NCBI GenBank assembly: GCA_023250095.1 | Contig: JAHFBI010000006.1 | Location: 1-41,958, forward strand | Source: Candidatus Melainabacteria bacterium | GTDB lineage: Bacteria; Cyanobacteriota; Vampirovibrionia; Obscuribacterales; Obscuribacteraceae | Length of the DNA: 41,958 nucleotides | Reading direction: 5' to 3' | Part shown: positions 1-9,350 of the stretch, piece by piece | How positions within the stretch are numbered: position 1 is the first letter of the stretch | Layout of the letters: each line of letters opens with the position of its first letter | Made by a program: the position numbers and the translations under genes | The notes under the pieces: generated by a model | Databases searched by the model: none | What the model was told of the DNA's origin: nothing | The model's input: the letters and a program-made list of their open reading frames with translations, nothing else

Positions 1-2
1 AA

Positions 3-365
3 ACGGCTGTGGTCGCCTCGACTTATTGCAATACATGGGCTTTCGACAAACTTGACCCCTCCAATATCGACGAGTCGATGGCCCGCGTTTATACGGAACT
101 TTTCATCAACCGCACTGACGATGTGAAGATGAGCATTTTGCAAAAACTCGTCAAAGATTTCGCAATCGACGGTGTCGTTTTTCATGACTGCAAGACTTGT
201 CCTAACAATTCCAATTGCCGTTACGGTATGCCCGAGCGTCTCTGGGAAGAGTTTGGCATCCCAACTGTGGTCATAGGCGGGGATGTGGCGGATATTCGCC
301 TTTACAGCCCCGATCAGGTTAGAACAACGCTTGAGGGTTTTGTTGAGCAGCTGAGCGAATTTTAG
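3..365 (+). CDS. 2-hydroxyacyl-CoA dehydratase subunit (C-terminal fragment, truncated by window start)
   Basis: Frame is open to the window edge; C-terminal motif HDCKTCPNNSNCRYGMPERLWEEFGIPTVVIGGDVADIRLYSPDQVRTTLEGF is typical of the HgdB/FldB/BcrC-type family; followed directly by its activase. Confidence 0.85.
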   Translation, partial: TAVVASTYCNTWAFDKLDPSNIDESMARVYTELFINRTDDVKMSILQKLVKDFAIDGVVFHDCKTCPNNSNCRYGMPERLWEEFGIPTVVIGGDVADIRLYSPDQVRTTLEGFVEQLSEF

Positions 366-369
366 AATT

Positions 370-1251
370 ATGGAAGGGATGCGCTGTGTCGTCGGGCTAG
401 ATATCGGCTCTACCACTACCAAAGCGGTAGTGATGGATTTAGAGCGTCAGGTGCTTGGACAGGCAGTGCTCACAAGCGGAGGCTATTTCGAAGAGAGAGC
501 CGAGAAAGCCATCAGGGAAGCTCTGGAAAAAGCCGCCCGCTCCCTTGCCGATGTTGCCTGGATAACAGCTACAGGCTATGGCCGGCTGAGAGCGCCGCGA
601 GCCGATCAGACAGTTACCGAGCTTTCCTGCCATGCTCGCGGAGCTTTTTATCATGTGCCTCGCAAAATAACGGTCGTCGATATCGGCGGGCAGGACAACA
701 AGATAATCTCCATCGACGAACACGGGCGGCGCGGACGCACAAAGATGAACCGCAAGTGCGCCGCCGGCACAGGCGCCTTTATCGAGAACGCCGCCAGACA
801 GCTGGATCTCGACAGCCAGCAAATGCAAAGCATGGCGTCCTGCGCCGCAGGCGTCGTCGAGATAGGCAGCTTCTGCACAGTCTTTGCCGCCACTGAGATC
901 ATCGAGCACCTCCGACGCGGCAGCGCCAAAGACAGTATTGCCCGCGGGGTCTTGCGCGCCGTGGCCCTTCGGGCTTTCGAGATGGAACGTTTTTGCGGCG
1001 AGGTCGTGCTCACAGGCGGCGTAGCCGAGCACTTCCCGTTGGTGGCCGAAGAGCTCGCTCAGTTGAGCGGGTGTCCGGTGACTATCCCGCCTCATCCACA
1101 GACAGCAGGAGCACTGGGCGCCGCGCTTTACGCCCTCGACGCCCTCGAGAAAAAAGAGCGTGGGGAAGAAGTGAAAAACGATGAAGACGAGCATCCTGGA
1201 CTGCCAGCTCTCCCGGGAAGTCTCCGGGGAAAAGAGATCTGTGGCGGATAA
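370..1251 (+). CDS. 2-hydroxyacyl-CoA dehydratase activase (BadF/BadG/BcrA/BcrD ATPase family)
   Basis: GLDIGSTTTKAV phosphate-binding motif, VDIGGQDNKII, NRKCAAGTGAFIE and CTVFAATEII cysteine motifs of HgdC-like activases. Confidence 0.93.
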   Translation: MEGMRCVVGLDIGSTTTKAVVMDLERQVLGQAVLTSGGYFEERAEKAIREALEKAARSLADVAWITATGYGRLRAPRADQTVTELSCHARGAFYHVPRKITVVDIGGQDNKIISIDEHGRRGRTKMNRKCAAGTGAFIENAARQLDLDSQQMQSMASCAAGVVEIGSFCTVFAATEIIEHLRRGSAKDSIARGVLRAVALRAFEMERFCGEVVLTGGVAEHFPLVAEELAQLSGCPVTIPPHPQTAGALGAALYALDALEKKERGEEVKNDEDEHPGLPALPGSLRGKEICGG

Positions 1252-1269
1252 CGAGCGATTTTCACTGGA

Positions 1270-1450
1270 GCCTGTGGCGTCTGAAAAAAGAGGAAGACAG
1301 CAAGTGAGACAAAGAAAGGGAAAGGAGCAATTGAGGATCCAAGACAAAGATAGATAGATAGAAAAATTGATTGAAAAAAGATAAATGGACAAGTAGCCGA
1401 AAGAGACCGACCAACAGACCAACAGATGGAAAGATGGAAAGGAAGAGACA
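1270..1450. repeat. Degenerate tetranucleotide-periodic, purine-rich intergenic tract
   Basis: gata gata gata gaaa ... gacc gacc aaca gacc aaca gatg gaaa gatg gaaa; near-4-nt periodicity by eye. Confidence 0.6.
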
Positions 1451-1496
1451 GCTTTTGTGGGAGATGACGAACATGGGGGCGACAGGTGAGGCAGTC

Positions 1497-3278
1497 ATGG
1501 TAAACAGTGGGGCGCTACGTGAAGTTTGTGCAGATAGTCCGCTCGAAGACTTCGAGCGCTCGCTCGGCGTGATGCTGCTGGAGCGCGCCCGCCAGTTAGG
1601 ATCCCAGCCCTTGTTGCGCGACAAGGATCCTCAGGGCAATTTCCGCGAGCATTCCTGGGATTCCATCTTCAATGAGATCTGCCATGTGGGCGCGCATCTT
1701 CTGGAAGATGGCGTGAAACCAGGCGACCGTCTGGCAATGCTCTCCGAGAACCGGCACGAAATGCTTGTCGGCGAGCTGGCGGCAATGTGCATCGGGGCTC
1801 TCTCCGTGCCCATTTTTGCCGGCTATTTCCCAAACAATATCGAATACATCCTCAAGGACTCAGGAGCCACTCGTCTGACCGTGAGCACGCCGCTCCAGCT
1901 CATGAAGCTGGCTCACTGCAAGGATCTCCAGCAACTCGAATCAGTGGTTTTGATCGAACACAACTCCTCGGAGTTAGGCATCGAGTCGGTAGGCGGCATC
2001 CCGGTCAAGCCTTACAGCGAGCTTACCGGTCCCGTCAATCCCGATTCCATGACGCGCTTCATGGAGACCCTGCAATCTATAGAGAAAGGCGCCTCCTGCC
2101 TGATCATGTACACGTCAGGCACCACGGGCAACCCGAAAGGTGTCGAACTTACCCATGGCAATCTCCTATCGCAGCAGCGCGCTGTCAGACAGTTGTGGGG
2201 AGTCGGTCCTGGCGACCGTTTTCTCTCCTACCTGCCCTGGCATCATTCTTTCGGCGGCTTGTTCGAACGCTTCATGGTGCTATATTCCGGGGCCTCGATG
2301 ACACTTGACGAAAGCGGCGGGAAGGACATCCACACGCTCATCGCCAACTGGGCACTTGTGAAACCCAGCATTTTCTTCAGCGTCCCAGGCGTTTATCAGA
2401 AGCTCGCCGATGAAATACGGGAGAGCGCGCAGGTCCGCTCGACGATCTTTCACGAGGGGCTGCGTTTCGTTTTCACGGCGGCAGCCCCTCTTCCCCGCGA
2501 CGTGTCCGAGCTGTTCTGCGGGCAGGGAATTCCCGTACTGGAAGGTTGGGGGCTTACCGAGACTTCTCCTTGCGTAACTCTCACCGACCCCAAGAAAAAG
2601 CGTGTCCCGGGAGTTGTGGGCTGGCCAATCCCTGGCGTCAAAGTGCGGCTTGCTGACGATGGAGAAATTCAAGTTCTCGGTCCCAATACTATGAGAGGCT
2701 ACTGGAACCTGCCGGCACAGAATCGCCACGCATTTACCGAAGACGGCTGGTTCCGCACCGGCGATCTCGGCGAGATTCACGAAAATGGTCTGCGCATTCA
2801 TGGGCGCCGCGACGGCGTTTTCAAACTTCTTAATGCAGAGAAGGTATTTGCCGCACAGATCGAACTGGCCTTTGTGGAAGGCAGCGTTTTTATCGATCAG
2901 GCTGTCGTCGTGGGCAGCGGGGAGCATTTCGTCACCGCGCTGATTTATGCCAACAGACGGGCTCTGGAGGAATGGGGCAAAAAGCACGGGGTGCGTATTC
3001 CCGAAGGCGACGACATAGCATCCGTCTCCGACATCCGTCGCCTCTTTGCCCATGAAGTTCAGCGCATCAATAATGAGATAGCCGGGCGCTATCAACGCGT
3101 ACGCAAGTTTGTTGTCCTCGGGCAGCCGCTGTCTCTGGAAGCCGGCGAGCTGACACCGACCTCGAAGGTGGTGCGCAACAAAGTAGTTGACAATCGGCGC
3201 GAGATCGTCGAAGCCCTCTACAAACCAGGCTGTCCTCCACCCACCAATACGATTGTCTGTCTGGGTGATTGCTACTGA
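1497..3278 (+). CDS. AMP-binding long-chain acyl-CoA ligase/synthetase
   Basis: LIMYTSGTTGNPKGVELTHGN, GWGLTETSP and GWFRTGDLGEI motifs. The ORF-track start (1371) lies in the low-complexity tract, so ATG 1497 is preferred. Confidence 0.9.
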   Translation: MVNSGALREVCADSPLEDFERSLGVMLLERARQLGSQPLLRDKDPQGNFREHSWDSIFNEICHVGAHLLEDGVKPGDRLAMLSENRHEMLVGELAAMCIGALSVPIFAGYFPNNIEYILKDSGATRLTVSTPLQLMKLAHCKDLQQLESVVLIEHNSSELGIESVGGIPVKPYSELTGPVNPDSMTRFMETLQSIEKGASCLIMYTSGTTGNPKGVELTHGNLLSQQRAVRQLWGVGPGDRFLSYLPWHHSFGGLFERFMVLYSGASMTLDESGGKDIHTLIANWALVKPSIFFSVPGVYQKLADEIRESAQVRSTIFHEGLRFVFTAAAPLPRDVSELFCGQGIPVLEGWGLTETSPCVTLTDPKKKRVPGVVGWPIPGVKVRLADDGEIQVLGPNTMRGYWNLPAQNRHAFTEDGWFRTGDLGEIHENGLRIHGRRDGVFKLLNAEKVFAAQIELAFVEGSVFIDQAVVVGSGEHFVTALIYANRRALEEWGKKHGVRIPEGDDIASVSDIRRLFAHEVQRINNEIAGRYQRVRKFVVLGQPLSLEAGELTPTSKVVRNKVVDNRREIVEALYKPGCPPPTNTIVCLGDCY

Positions 3279-3309
3279 AGTCACACAAGTGAAACGAGGG
3301 AAACAGCTT

Positions 3310-4266
3310 ATGCATTACGGAGTGATCGGAATCGGGCCTGTCGGTGCGACCTTTGCCGCACTCCTCAGTGCAAAAGGCAACCGGGTGTCGGTACTCGACG
3401 CCAACCAGGAACTCGTAGAGTCCTTCAAGAGAAGGCCTCTAAAAATTGTGGGATTTTACAAGGCAGAAACTCATTTAAAGGAAGTCTACACATCATTTGA
3501 TGATTTTGCCGCTCAAGACCCGGATGTCGTCATACTTTCAGTCAAGACCAATGCGCTCCCCGGGCTGCTCTCGCGCATCAAAAATTCCAGGCTCTCCCTC
3601 AAACCCGTGGTAAGCTGCCAGAATGGAATAGACACTGAAAAAGAAATCGCGCAGGCGCTGGGGTTGGAACAATCCTTTCGTATGGTATTGAATTTCGGCG
3701 TCAGCTATTGCCCTGACGATCACGAAGTGACGGTAAATTTCCTCAACGAGCCACATTTTATCTCCTGCGAAAGTCCAGCTCGCGCAGACTTCGCGCGGCA
3801 AATCGCCTCGGACCTCACCGAAGCGGGAGTACGCATCGAATTCGTGAGTGACATAGCCCCATGGGTTTTTAAGAAAGCTATTCTCAATACGACGCTGAGC
3901 TGCGTGTGCACTCTGACCAGGATGACTATGTCGCAAGCCATGGCAGAGAAGGATCTGGAGAATATGGTCCGAGCAATCGTCGTCGAAGGCATGCAGATAT
4001 GCCGGTCCAATAATATCGACATCGAAGAAGATTTTCTGGAAGAAGCGATTTCATACCTGAGCAAGGGAGGCAATCATAAGCCCTCGATGCTCGTCGACAT
4101 AGAAAATGGCCGCCCAACGGAAATTCGGCATCTGGCAGGCAAACTCGTCGAATATGCGCAGAAGCAAAATATTGAGGCACCAGTAATTCAATCAATGTTT
4201 TATCTCATAAAGGGGCTCGAAAAGACAGTAGCACAGCGGGAGCGCGTGCCGAGCCAGACGGGCTGA
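3310..4266 (+). CDS. 2-dehydropantoate 2-reductase family protein (ApbA/PanE)
   Basis: N-terminal GIGPVGATFAALLSAKGNRVSVLD Rossmann motif and ApbA-like C-terminal region; ATG at 3310 preceded by a purine-rich SD-like stretch. Confidence 0.85.
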   Translation: MHYGVIGIGPVGATFAALLSAKGNRVSVLDANQELVESFKRRPLKIVGFYKAETHLKEVYTSFDDFAAQDPDVVILSVKTNALPGLLSRIKNSRLSLKPVVSCQNGIDTEKEIAQALGLEQSFRMVLNFGVSYCPDDHEVTVNFLNEPHFISCESPARADFARQIASDLTEAGVRIEFVSDIAPWVFKKAILNTTLSCVCTLTRMTMSQAMAEKDLENMVRAIVVEGMQICRSNNIDIEEDFLEEAISYLSKGGNHKPSMLVDIENGRPTEIRHLAGKLVEYAQKQNIEAPVIQSMFYLIKGLEKTVAQRERVPSQTG

Positions 4267-4276
4267 AGGAGGGTTC

Positions 4277-4783
4277 ATGCATCTGCATTATGAAATCAAC
4301 AAACGCCTGTCACGCGAGCATGAAAATATCATCGCGCTGCTCAAGCGCGTGCGAAACTTCTTGCACTCTTACAGCCTAGACCAGCAGCCGGACTGGACCG
4401 CGCCTGAGTCAGCCAAGCTTTTGAGTGATCTCAAGTGCGGGCTTGAGACAGAGACCACCAATCATTTCGCCATCGAAGAAAGAGAGCTTTTCCCTCTCAT
4501 GGAAAGCGAAGGCTACGGCGATCTTGTAGAGATTCTCCTGGAAGATCACAAAGTGATAGTGGATCTCGTCGCGCAGATCAAACCCGTTATCGTCAGAGCC
4601 CTGTCCGGCACCGGTCCACTCACACAAGCTGAGTGGAGAACTTTCCTGACGCAAGGCAATGCTCTTGTAACCGAACTCACCAATCATGCCGAGAAGGAAG
4701 AAGCCGGCTTCGTGCCTACCCTTGAGGAAATACTCGACGAAATGCAGGACAAAAAGATTTCGCAGCTTTATCAGCTGCTGTGA
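4277..4783 (+). CDS. Hemerythrin/HHE domain-containing protein
   Basis: REHENIIALL, HFAIEEREL, LLEDHKVI and NHAEKEEAGFVP spaced as in HHE cation-binding proteins. Confidence 0.85.
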   Translation: MHLHYEINKRLSREHENIIALLKRVRNFLHSYSLDQQPDWTAPESAKLLSDLKCGLETETTNHFAIEERELFPLMESEGYGDLVEILLEDHKVIVDLVAQIKPVIVRALSGTGPLTQAEWRTFLTQGNALVTELTNHAEKEEAGFVPTLEEILDEMQDKKISQLYQLL

Positions 4784-4796
4784 TTGAAAATACCAG

Positions 4797-4945
4797 CTTC
4801 TTGCTTACACACCTGTTTGTCTTCCGGTTTGTGACCTGCTTGCCTGCTTATCTTCTTTTGCGTACTTGCCTTCCGGTTGGTTGCATACTTGCGAACTGTC
4901 CTGCCGGACGCCTAGCCTTCCTGCCTTCTTGAGAGACCTGGCAGC
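4797..4945. repeat. Degenerate tetranucleotide-like pyrimidine-rich intergenic tract
   Basis: cttg ctta caca cctg tttg tctt ccgg tttg ... ctgc ttgc ctgc ttat; cttccggtt occurs twice (4821, 4870), with indels interrupting the period. Confidence 0.5.
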
Positions 4946-5074
4946 AGCCCGTGCACAGGTAATCCCCTCCCGGATGACGTTCTGCCAATGGACAACTAGT
5001 TTTTGACCGGCGTGTTGTTTTCGGGTACAACTTAAGAGAGCATGGCAAAAATTCACAGAGGCATCCAGAAAGTC

Positions 5075-5479
5075 ATGAGCGGTTTTTTCGATAAGCTGAA
5101 GGATGAGGTTTCAAACAAGCTCGACTGGAAGAAGGTCAAGGTCATAGCCGGCGATCTGCAAGCCGGCGACTGGGATTTTAACGGCGGCATGATGACGCCC
5201 GACCCTAAGACCGGGCTGGTAGACTGCGTCTCCCTAATGAGTGAGATTAAAGAACTGAAAATCCAGACTGAAGAGAGTGTCAAAGATCTCACCAGGACGC
5301 TGGGCTTGACGATTGCAGGCGGGGTCTTGCTCGGTCCCCTCGGGGCGATCGCCGGCTATTTTGCCGGCGGCAATCGCAAGCAGGTGTGTGTGCTTGTCGA
5401 ACTGAACGATGGACGCAAATTCCTGGCTATGGTCGACCAGCGAATCTATCAGCAGATGGTCGGCCTTTCTATGATGTAA
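5075..5479 (+). CDS. Hypothetical protein with a glycine-zipper segment
   Basis: Open frame; LGLTIAGGVLLGPLGAIAGYFAGGNRK glycine-zipper-like segment. Start could also be 5042. Confidence 0.65.
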   Translation: MSGFFDKLKDEVSNKLDWKKVKVIAGDLQAGDWDFNGGMMTPDPKTGLVDCVSLMSEIKELKIQTEESVKDLTRTLGLTIAGGVLLGPLGAIAGYFAGGNRKQVCVLVELNDGRKFLAMVDQRIYQQMVGLSMM

Positions 5480-5489
5480 CCGGCGCTCG

Positions 5490-5625
5490 TTCAGTATTTC
5501 TTGACATGCTGGCTGATCCATCGATTGGTTCGCCTGTTGATCCATCGGGCAATGTATTTCTTGAGCATCTGCCTGTCAATAGCGTCTTCTTCTGCTCTCT
5601 CTCTGGTCTGATTGGTCCAGCTACA
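5490..5625. repeat. Degenerate tetranucleotide-periodic intergenic tract with internal repeats
   Basis: GTATTTCTTGA at 5494 and 5554 (offset 60) and TGATCCATCG at 5514 and 5538 (offset 24); both offsets are multiples of 4. Confidence 0.6.
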
Positions 5626-5662
5626 GTACAATTCCTGCTCTGGCATAAACGACGGGGGTGTG

Positions 5663-6619
5663 ATGCAAGTTAAGATGGTAAAGCTGTCGCAGGTGGCGCT
5701 GGCTGTCCTTGTTCTGGCTGTATCTGCCATAGCCCAGCCCACGCCGCAAGCGGCAGTGCAGGCCTCGCCCAAGAGTGAGCCTGCTTCGAGAGCAGCAAAA
5801 CATGCCGAAGATGAAAAGTCCCTGAGGACCCAGGCCGAAGAATATGCCAGCGCCTTCGAAAGAGGTGACGCTGCCTCGATAAGCAACATGTGGACAAAAG
5901 AAGGATCCCTGACCGACACCAAGGGGCGGTTGTTCAAAGGGCGTGACGCCATTGCCAGGCTGTATCAGGCTTATTTCACGCAATTTGGCGGACAACCCAT
6001 GGAAATCGCCATCGCGTCGCTCAAGTTTCCCTCAGATAATATAGCAATTGAAGAGGGCACTGCTCGCTTGCGCCAAACAGCAACACCTGGAAGCAGCAGT
6101 CGATATCTGGTCGTCCATGTAAAAGACTCGGGCCAATGGTTGATGTCAGCTGTGGTTGAGACGGCATGCGCTCTGCCATCAAGTCATGAATGCCTGAAAG
6201 ACTTGAGCTGGTTGATTGGCGACTGGACTGCCAAGGGTGTGCCCGGAAAAGCTCTGCACCTGAAAGCCAACTGGGCGGGCTCCGGCAATTTTATTCACTG
6301 CCTCTATCAGGAGGACGGCAGCGCAAGGGCAAGCGCGACACAAATTATCGGCTGGAATCCGGTTTCTCAGAAGTTCGTTTCATGGTATTTCGATCAAGAC
6401 GGTGGATTCGGGCAAGGCACCTGGGTGAAAGATACGCCGGGCTGGAGAGTGGATGCCCGTGCCATCGAACCGGATGGCACTACCTGCAGTGCTACCTATG
6501 TTTTCAAGCCGCTTCCCGGCGATAGCTTTTCCTGGCGTTCGATCAAGCGCAAGCTTGGCGGCTCACAGCTGCCAAACACGCCGGAGATAATAATAGAGCG
6601 TGACCAGCCACACAAATAA
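5663..6619 (+). CDS. Secreted protein with an N-terminal SnoaL/DUF4440-like domain
   Basis: Signal peptide VALAVLVLAVSAIAQ; EEYASAFERGDAASISNMWTKEGSL...GRDAIARLY is SnoaL-like; C-terminal part similar in character to heme-/lipid-binding barrel families. Confidence 0.7.
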   Translation: MQVKMVKLSQVALAVLVLAVSAIAQPTPQAAVQASPKSEPASRAAKHAEDEKSLRTQAEEYASAFERGDAASISNMWTKEGSLTDTKGRLFKGRDAIARLYQAYFTQFGGQPMEIAIASLKFPSDNIAIEEGTARLRQTATPGSSSRYLVVHVKDSGQWLMSAVVETACALPSSHECLKDLSWLIGDWTAKGVPGKALHLKANWAGSGNFIHCLYQEDGSARASATQIIGWNPVSQKFVSWYFDQDGGFGQGTWVKDTPGWRVDARAIEPDGTTCSATYVFKPLPGDSFSWRSIKRKLGGSQLPNTPEIIIERDQPHK

Positions 6620-6634
6620 TCCTCCAGAGGGCTT

Positions 6635-7870
6635 ATGCCTAAATCAATCAAACACACTGCTCTTCTTTCCCTCTTCTCATCATCTCTGCTTCTGGCGAGC
6701 GTAGATAATTCTCCGGCAAGCGCGCGCGGATTCGGCGGCGGCTTTCACGGCGGATATTCCGGCGGATATTCCGGCGGATATTCCGGCGGATATTCAGGTG
6801 GACGAAGCGGTGATTTCGATCGCGCCATGCCCGATGCAGGCGAATTTAGAAGCGACGAGGGCAGCGACCGGCCTGATTCCTTCGGGCGATCCGATGATTT
6901 TGGCTCACGCTCAGACGGCAGAGGCACCGATGGTTTTGACAACCGTTCGGACGGTTTCTTTGGCGACTGGGGCAATGAGCACTCCGGAGGATGGACACGC
7001 CCCTCAGAAGCCGACCTCAGCGCAGCCGCCGACAGAACCTGGAACAGCGGCATCAGTGATGTACAGCGCGCAATGCCCACTGATGGCGGGTTTGGCAAAG
7101 CTCTCAGCGGTCCGGAAGCTCAACGCTTGATGCCTGCCGGCAACAGGACAAGCCCTGTGTCGAACGCTAGCCTGAATTCGCGGGGCAGCACTATCAGGAA
7201 AAATTTCCAGCGGCCGGACCTCTTTGACAAATCCTGGTGGGCAAATCATCCCGATGCCTGGCGCTGGCCCGGCTGGCGAAATGACTGGGGTTGGGGCTGG
7301 GGTTGGGCGACCTGGCCGGAGTTGGCTGGGTTCTGGGGCGTGCCGGATGTGGATGCGCCGATTGATTATGATTATGGTGACAACATCACTTATCAAAACG
7401 ACACCGTCTATTACGGATCACAGCCTGTGGCCACCGCTTCTGACTATTACGATCAAGCACAGGGCCTGGCGCAATCACTTCCGCTACCTTCTTCTTCGGG
7501 GGACAGTCAGGCAATTGCTCCAACGACAACCACAACGGGAGACTGGAAGTCACTTGGCGTATTCTCGCTAACGCAGGGCGGGCAGTCCGACTCGACAGCG
7601 GTGTTTCAACTATCCGTGAACAAAGCCGGTGCCATCGCCGGCAATTACTGCAACCTGCTCACCAACGAGGTGAAGCCAGTACAAGGAGCCGTCGATAAGA
7701 AGCGCATGCGTGCAGCCTGGATCGTCCAGGGCAGTCAGGATGTGGTCTATGAAGCAGGTGTTGCCAATCTTTTGCACGCCCAATGTTCTGTTCTCGTCCA
7801 TTTCGGCAAGAGCAGCACACAGCAATGGATGCTCGTCAGACTGCAACAACCCGCATCCAGCAAGAAGTAA
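6635..7870 (+). CDS. Secreted hypothetical protein with GGYS tandem repeat and Trp/Gly-rich segment
   Basis: Signal peptide; GGYSGGYSGGYSGGYSGG; DWGWGWGWATW segment. Confidence 0.7.
   Translation: MPKSIKHTALLSLFSSSLLLASVDNSPASARGFGGGFHGGYSGGYSGGYSGGYSGGRSGDFDRAMPDAGEFRSDEGSDRPDSFGRSDDFGSRSDGRGTDGFDNRSDGFFGDWGNEHSGGWTRPSEADLSAAADRTWNSGISDVQRAMPTDGGFGKALSGPEAQRLMPAGNRTSPVSNASLNSRGSTIRKNFQRPDLFDKSWWANHPDAWRWPGWRNDWGWGWGWATWPELAGFWGVPDVDAPIDYDYGDNITYQNDTVYYGSQPVATASDYYDQAQGLAQSLPLPSSSGDSQAIAPTTTTTGDWKSLGVFSLTQGGQSDSTAVFQLSVNKAGAIAGNYCNLLTNEVKPVQGAVDKKRMRAAWIVQGSQDVVYEAGVANLLHAQCSVLVHFGKSSTQQWMLVRLQQPASSKK
6749..6796 (+). repeat. 12-bp tandem repeat (GGCGGATATTCC)x4 within CDS
   Basis: Four consecutive units, the last ending ...TTCA; encodes GGYS x4. 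Confidence 0.95.
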
Positions 7871-7901
7871 TCATATTTCCTCAACGTTCTTCCAGCTCCT
7901 T

Positions 7902-7937
7902 GGGACATACCGGGACTTCATCCCTTAAAAATGTCCC
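7902..7937. terminator. Possible terminator / palindrome
   Basis: GGGACAT (7902-7908) ... ATGTCCC (7931-7937) inverted repeat between convergent genes. Confidence 0.35.
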
Positions 7938-8034
7938 TCAGGAAAAGTGGTTCGCAGCCGAGAAATTTTAGGGGCTATCTTAGAGCGAACACCAGCCAGG
8001 CGGCGCGTACAAGATGGCATTGAGCACCCTTGCG

Positions 8035-9126
8035 TTATTTCTCCGCCTGAAGGATATTGCGTCCTTGCAGTTTCTCCTTGATCGCCGGCAAGGCGTCTCG
8101 CGCCGCCTGCTCTCCGGCAGATAGAGCGCGCATGGCGGCTTTTTTGCTGGTGCTTACGAGAATAATGCCTTCCGTGTCAGGATGAATAACTACATCGGCC
8201 AGTTCCTCCTGAGTCTTATCGATAGTGTAAAGATCCCACTTGATCATGCGGCGCGCAACGCTTCCCGGCTTTCTGAACGTGTCGGTCGTCGCCAGGCGAA
8301 AGGGCTCGTCGACATTAACAGCAATAACAAAGTCAGCACCCATCTGCCGACATTGCTTGACTGGAAGATTGCAGGATACTCCACCATCAACAAAAAGCTT
8401 GTCCCCCATTTCAACCGGCTTCCGGAGACTGGGCACGGCCGAACTTGCCTGCATGGCATAGCACAGATCGCCGCTGCGGATCATGTACGGCTTTCCGTCC
8501 AGCAGGTTGAGCGACACGGCAGCAAAAGGAACCTTGAGATTCTCTATCCGTTTGTCGCTTGAATGCAATGTCTTCTCGAGATATTTCCTGAACTTATTGC
8601 CTTTGTAGAGACCGTCATATGCACGAGAGCCCAGTAATCGGGGTACGTACAGCACCGGCGCCAAAAGTACCCGCACAGGAAGAGACACTGTCATAAAATG
8701 ATGCATCAACTGCCCGCTCACTACCCCTTTGCGGATAGTCTCAAGTGGCACACCTGCAGCATAGAGTCCGCCGATGATAGAACCGATGCTTGTCCCGGCA
8801 ATATAGTCGACCTTGATTCCTTCTTTCTCCAGAACCTCCAGCACACCCACATGTGCCGCTCCTCTGGTGCCACCACCTCCCAGGGCCAGACCAATCTTGG
8901 GGGCTGCAACCATCGGCGCCGACTTGAATTTCAAGACATCAATGGCGTTGGCTGGAGCTGTCTCAGCCAGAATATCGCCTGCAAATGAGGAGGGAATGAA
9001 TGAACAAAACAGCTGCAACACTGAGAGACCAATAACAAACAGCTTCACAGCCCCAGGCAATCTGCATGCGCTTCTATGTTCGCTAAGCAGTTCGATCAAA
9101 GATTCCAGATGTTTGTGTGAAGCCAC
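8035..9126 (-). CDS. Patatin-like phospholipase family protein (RssA-like), with N-terminal membrane/signal segment
   Basis: GLALGGGGTRGAAHVGVL oxyanion hole, GTSIGSIIG nucleophile elbow, DGGVSCNLP Asp motif. Confidence 0.93.
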   Translation of the reverse strand: MASHKHLESLIELLSEHRSACRLPGAVKLFVIGLSVLQLFCSFIPSSFAGDILAETAPANAIDVLKFKSAPMVAAPKIGLALGGGGTRGAAHVGVLEVLEKEGIKVDYIAGTSIGSIIGGLYAAGVPLETIRKGVVSGQLMHHFMTVSLPVRVLLAPVLYVPRLLGSRAYDGLYKGNKFRKYLEKTLHSSDKRIENLKVPFAAVSLNLLDGKPYMIRSGDLCYAMQASSAVPSLRKPVEMGDKLFVDGGVSCNLPVKQCRQMGADFVIAVNVDEPFRLATTDTFRKPGSVARRMIKWDLYTIDKTQEELADVVIHPDTEGIILVSTSKKAAMRALSAGEQAARDALPAIKEKLQGRNILQAEK

Positions 9127-9350
9127 TTTCTATAACCCTCTTCCATTCCCATACCAAGTCCCCGCACCGGACGCGCCGGAGGGAGGCAAAAAAGATTTTC
9201 AAGACAGCTATTCTTTCACAGTCGCGGCTTAAGGCAAAGGGTTTCCCGGGAGAATCTTCACTGACAGTCACGCACCGAGTGCCTGATTCAGCTGCTAAGA
9301 CATCTGACAGTCCTCAACTATGAATGCCTGGGCTGGGTGCGCCCTTAAGG

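Noticed and set aside
439-1422. 327-aa minus-strand ORF opposite the activase
   Set aside because: Antisense to a well-supported gene; N-terminal part is translated low-complexity tract; no recognisable domain.
2280-3284. 334-aa minus-strand ORF opposite the acyl-CoA ligase
   Set aside because: Antisense to a clear AMP-binding enzyme; shadow ORF.
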